Source: Cololabis saira
Taxonomy: Eukaryota; Chordata; Actinopteri; Beloniformes; Belonidae
Reading direction: 5' to 3'
Assembly (NCBI RefSeq): GCF_033807715.1
Contig: NC_084599.1
Coordinates: forward strand, 8,471,625-8,535,624
Length of the DNA stretch: 64,000 bases
Shown: one piece after another, positions 62,627 to 64,000 of the stretch
Layout of the letters: every line of letters starts with the position of its first letter
Position numbering within the stretch: position 1 is the first letter of the stretch
Position numbers and translations under genes: made by a program
The notes under the pieces: generated by a model
What the model saw: only the letters and a program-made list of their open reading frames with translations
Database searches by the model: none
Told to the model about the DNA's origin: nothing

Positions 62627-63290
62627 ATGACTACAGCTGTAAATATTATTGAGTATAAGGTCCCAGGGAGAGTAGCCAACCTCCCAGGATACGGCAGCAA
62701 GAGAAAATGCAATCCCCGGTTGATCAAAAGGATAGTGCAGATAGTGGACAAAGAGCCAAAAGCACATCCTTTCAACGTTAACTCCAAGGTCAAGGTATGT
62801 CATCGTCTGATCACACCATCTGCTGCCTTTTCAACAACGATAGGCTCCACGGAAGAAGGCCAGTGTTCAAATAAATACATTGAAAAACAGCCAGACTCGA
62901 ATTTGCTGAAATGCATGCTGACAAACCACAAGGTTTCTGGAAGTATTTTTTTTTTTTAAAAGACTTGAGAAAAAAAAACTGGTGTTTTCTTGGCAACACA
63001 CATCAGGTTTGAAAAAATTACGTTTTTTTTTTAAGAAAACAACATTATAACTACTGCAGAACAAGGAGGGAGCTTGGTTAGGGCTGACATCTGCTTCGGT
63101 GTGTCTGGCATCAAGGTCCTGATTCTGTGCAGGACACGCGAAGGAAGTGTCGAAACCTTCAAGGGATCGTGGAGTGACACGTCCAGTACGGTGTTGGGAA
63201 GCTCAGTCTCCATCGCAGGGCGTACGTACGGCCTCCAAAAGGACAATACCGCAAAACACACAGCGGAAAGCGCCAAGAAGGGCTGATTTA
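62627..63290 (+). pseudogene. Decayed Tc1-like transposase fragments
   Basis: A frame at 62627-62797 has RVANLPGYGSKRKCNPRLIK, resembling the N-terminal helix-turn-helix linker of fish Tc1 transposases. A frame ending near 63285 has QKDNTAKHTAESAKKG, resembling the QQDNDPKHT catalytic block. Long runs of T/A and stops separate them, so the gene is dead. Recognition is by eye and the middle is poorly preserved. Confidence 0.5.
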
Positions 63291-63654
63291 AAAAAACAAA
63301 CAAAACAAAAACATCATGATGCTGCATAGAAAAAGCCCTTATTTTGACCCTGTAAAACATCTGCAGAAAGACAAACCTGACACACTCTGCTCACAAAGAG
63401 CGGGCCAAATAAAACCCAGCGGTAGACGACGTGTCATTTACCGATATAGAGATGGACTGATGACGCTTCTTACTGCTAAAGGTTGGACAACCAAGTTTTA
63501 AGTTAAGGGTATTATAATTGTTTTTCTCCTTTTCATTTTATTTATGATAGATGATACCAATATGCATCAAAAATATAAATCTGATTTGCATTAAACATTA
63601 AATAAACAGTGATGGATGTCACTAACTTTCATCATTTTCAAGTTAATTCAAGCT

Positions 63655-64000
63655 AATAAAGAACTGTCTCAGAAAATTAGAATATTGTGATTTTCTGTAA
63701 TGCAATTACAAAAATGTCATAGGCCTACATTCTGGATTCATTACAAATCAACTGAAATATTGCAAGTCTTTTATTATTTTAATATTGCTGATCATGGCTT
63801 ACAGCTTAAGAAAACTCAAATATCCTATCTCAAAAAATTAGAATATTCTGGGAATCTTAATCTTAAACTGTAAGCCATAATCAGCAATATTAAAATAATA
63901 AAAGGCTTGGAATATTTCCGTAGATTTGTAATGAATCCAGAATGTATGACATTTTTGTTTTTTTAATTGCATTACAGAAAATAAAGAACTTTATCACAAT
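63655..64000. mobile_element. Palindromic (fold-back) MITE, copy 7 of 7, cut by window end
   Basis: Same family as 2277-2648, starting AAAGAACTGTCTCAGAAAAT and running into TTTATCACAAT at the window edge. The left terminus reads AAGAACTG where other copies read ACAGGACTG, so the end has mutated. Confidence 0.8.

Larger units (their letters stand above)
60311..64000 (+). other. espnl intron 2 or downstream sequence
   Basis: No ankyrin-repeat exon was recognised after the duplication, so this is probably espnl intron 2. It contains the satellite-bearing MITE at 61832-62196, a decayed Tc1-like fragment at about 62627-63290 and the fold-back MITE at 63655. Otherwise AT-rich and featureless. Confidence 0.55.

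Overview
This is a teleost (ray-finned fish) nuclear genome window. Genes are split into short exons with GT/AG introns, and the introns and spacers are filled with fish-type DNA transposon relatives (hAT, TTAA-target, CACTA-like, Tc1/mariner-like), L2-like LINE tails and long microsatellites. Three protein-coding genes lie head to tail on the + strand; nothing prokaryotic, viral or CRISPR-like is present.

(1) kif1a, kinesin-3 family axonal motor, 6874-45263. I could trace 45 exons by splice phase, from just after the first ~36 residues (the first coding exon is upstream of the window) to the stop codon: about 1640 residues. Order: motor domain, neck and coiled coils, FHA, KIF1B-type middle region, C-terminal conserved region, PH domain. 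The gene also carries several frame-neutral optional pieces: an 18-nt K-loop microexon, a 21-nt microexon and an 84-nt alternative acceptor at the motor/neck-FHA junction, a 369-nt acidic cassette with a GAT-repeat poly-aspartate tract, and 27-nt and 24-nt microexons before the exon encoding TFYRFEAAW.

(2) scly, selenocysteine lyase, 51194-54466, 12 coding exons, 465 residues, with catalytic lysine and cysteine visible. Its N-terminus is an unusual Asp-His-His/Phe tandem repeat made from 18-bp DNA repeats.

(3) espnl (espin-like actin-bundling ankyrin-repeat protein), first two coding exons at 55788-56084 and 58409-58599; the rest lies beyond the window. Directly after exon 2 a retroelement-like insertion is flanked by a 103-bp direct duplication that copies the end of the exon together with its splice donor.

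Repeats: four copies of one hAT-type element (three in kif1a introns, one upstream), three of them with perfect 8-bp target duplications; seven copies of a ~370-bp fold-back element; two hAT insertions of other families with perfect 8-bp duplications; three TTAA-bounded elements, one holding an 8 x 50-bp minisatellite; two copies of a hAT-like element that carries an internal tetranucleotide satellite; and four long AT-dinucleotide arrays between kif1a and scly. kif1a, scly and espnl act in unrelated processes (axonal transport, selenium recycling, actin bundles in hair cells), so their adjacency is positional rather than functional. The scly-espnl pair is also adjacent in human 2q37.3, where KIF1A lies on the same chromosome arm.
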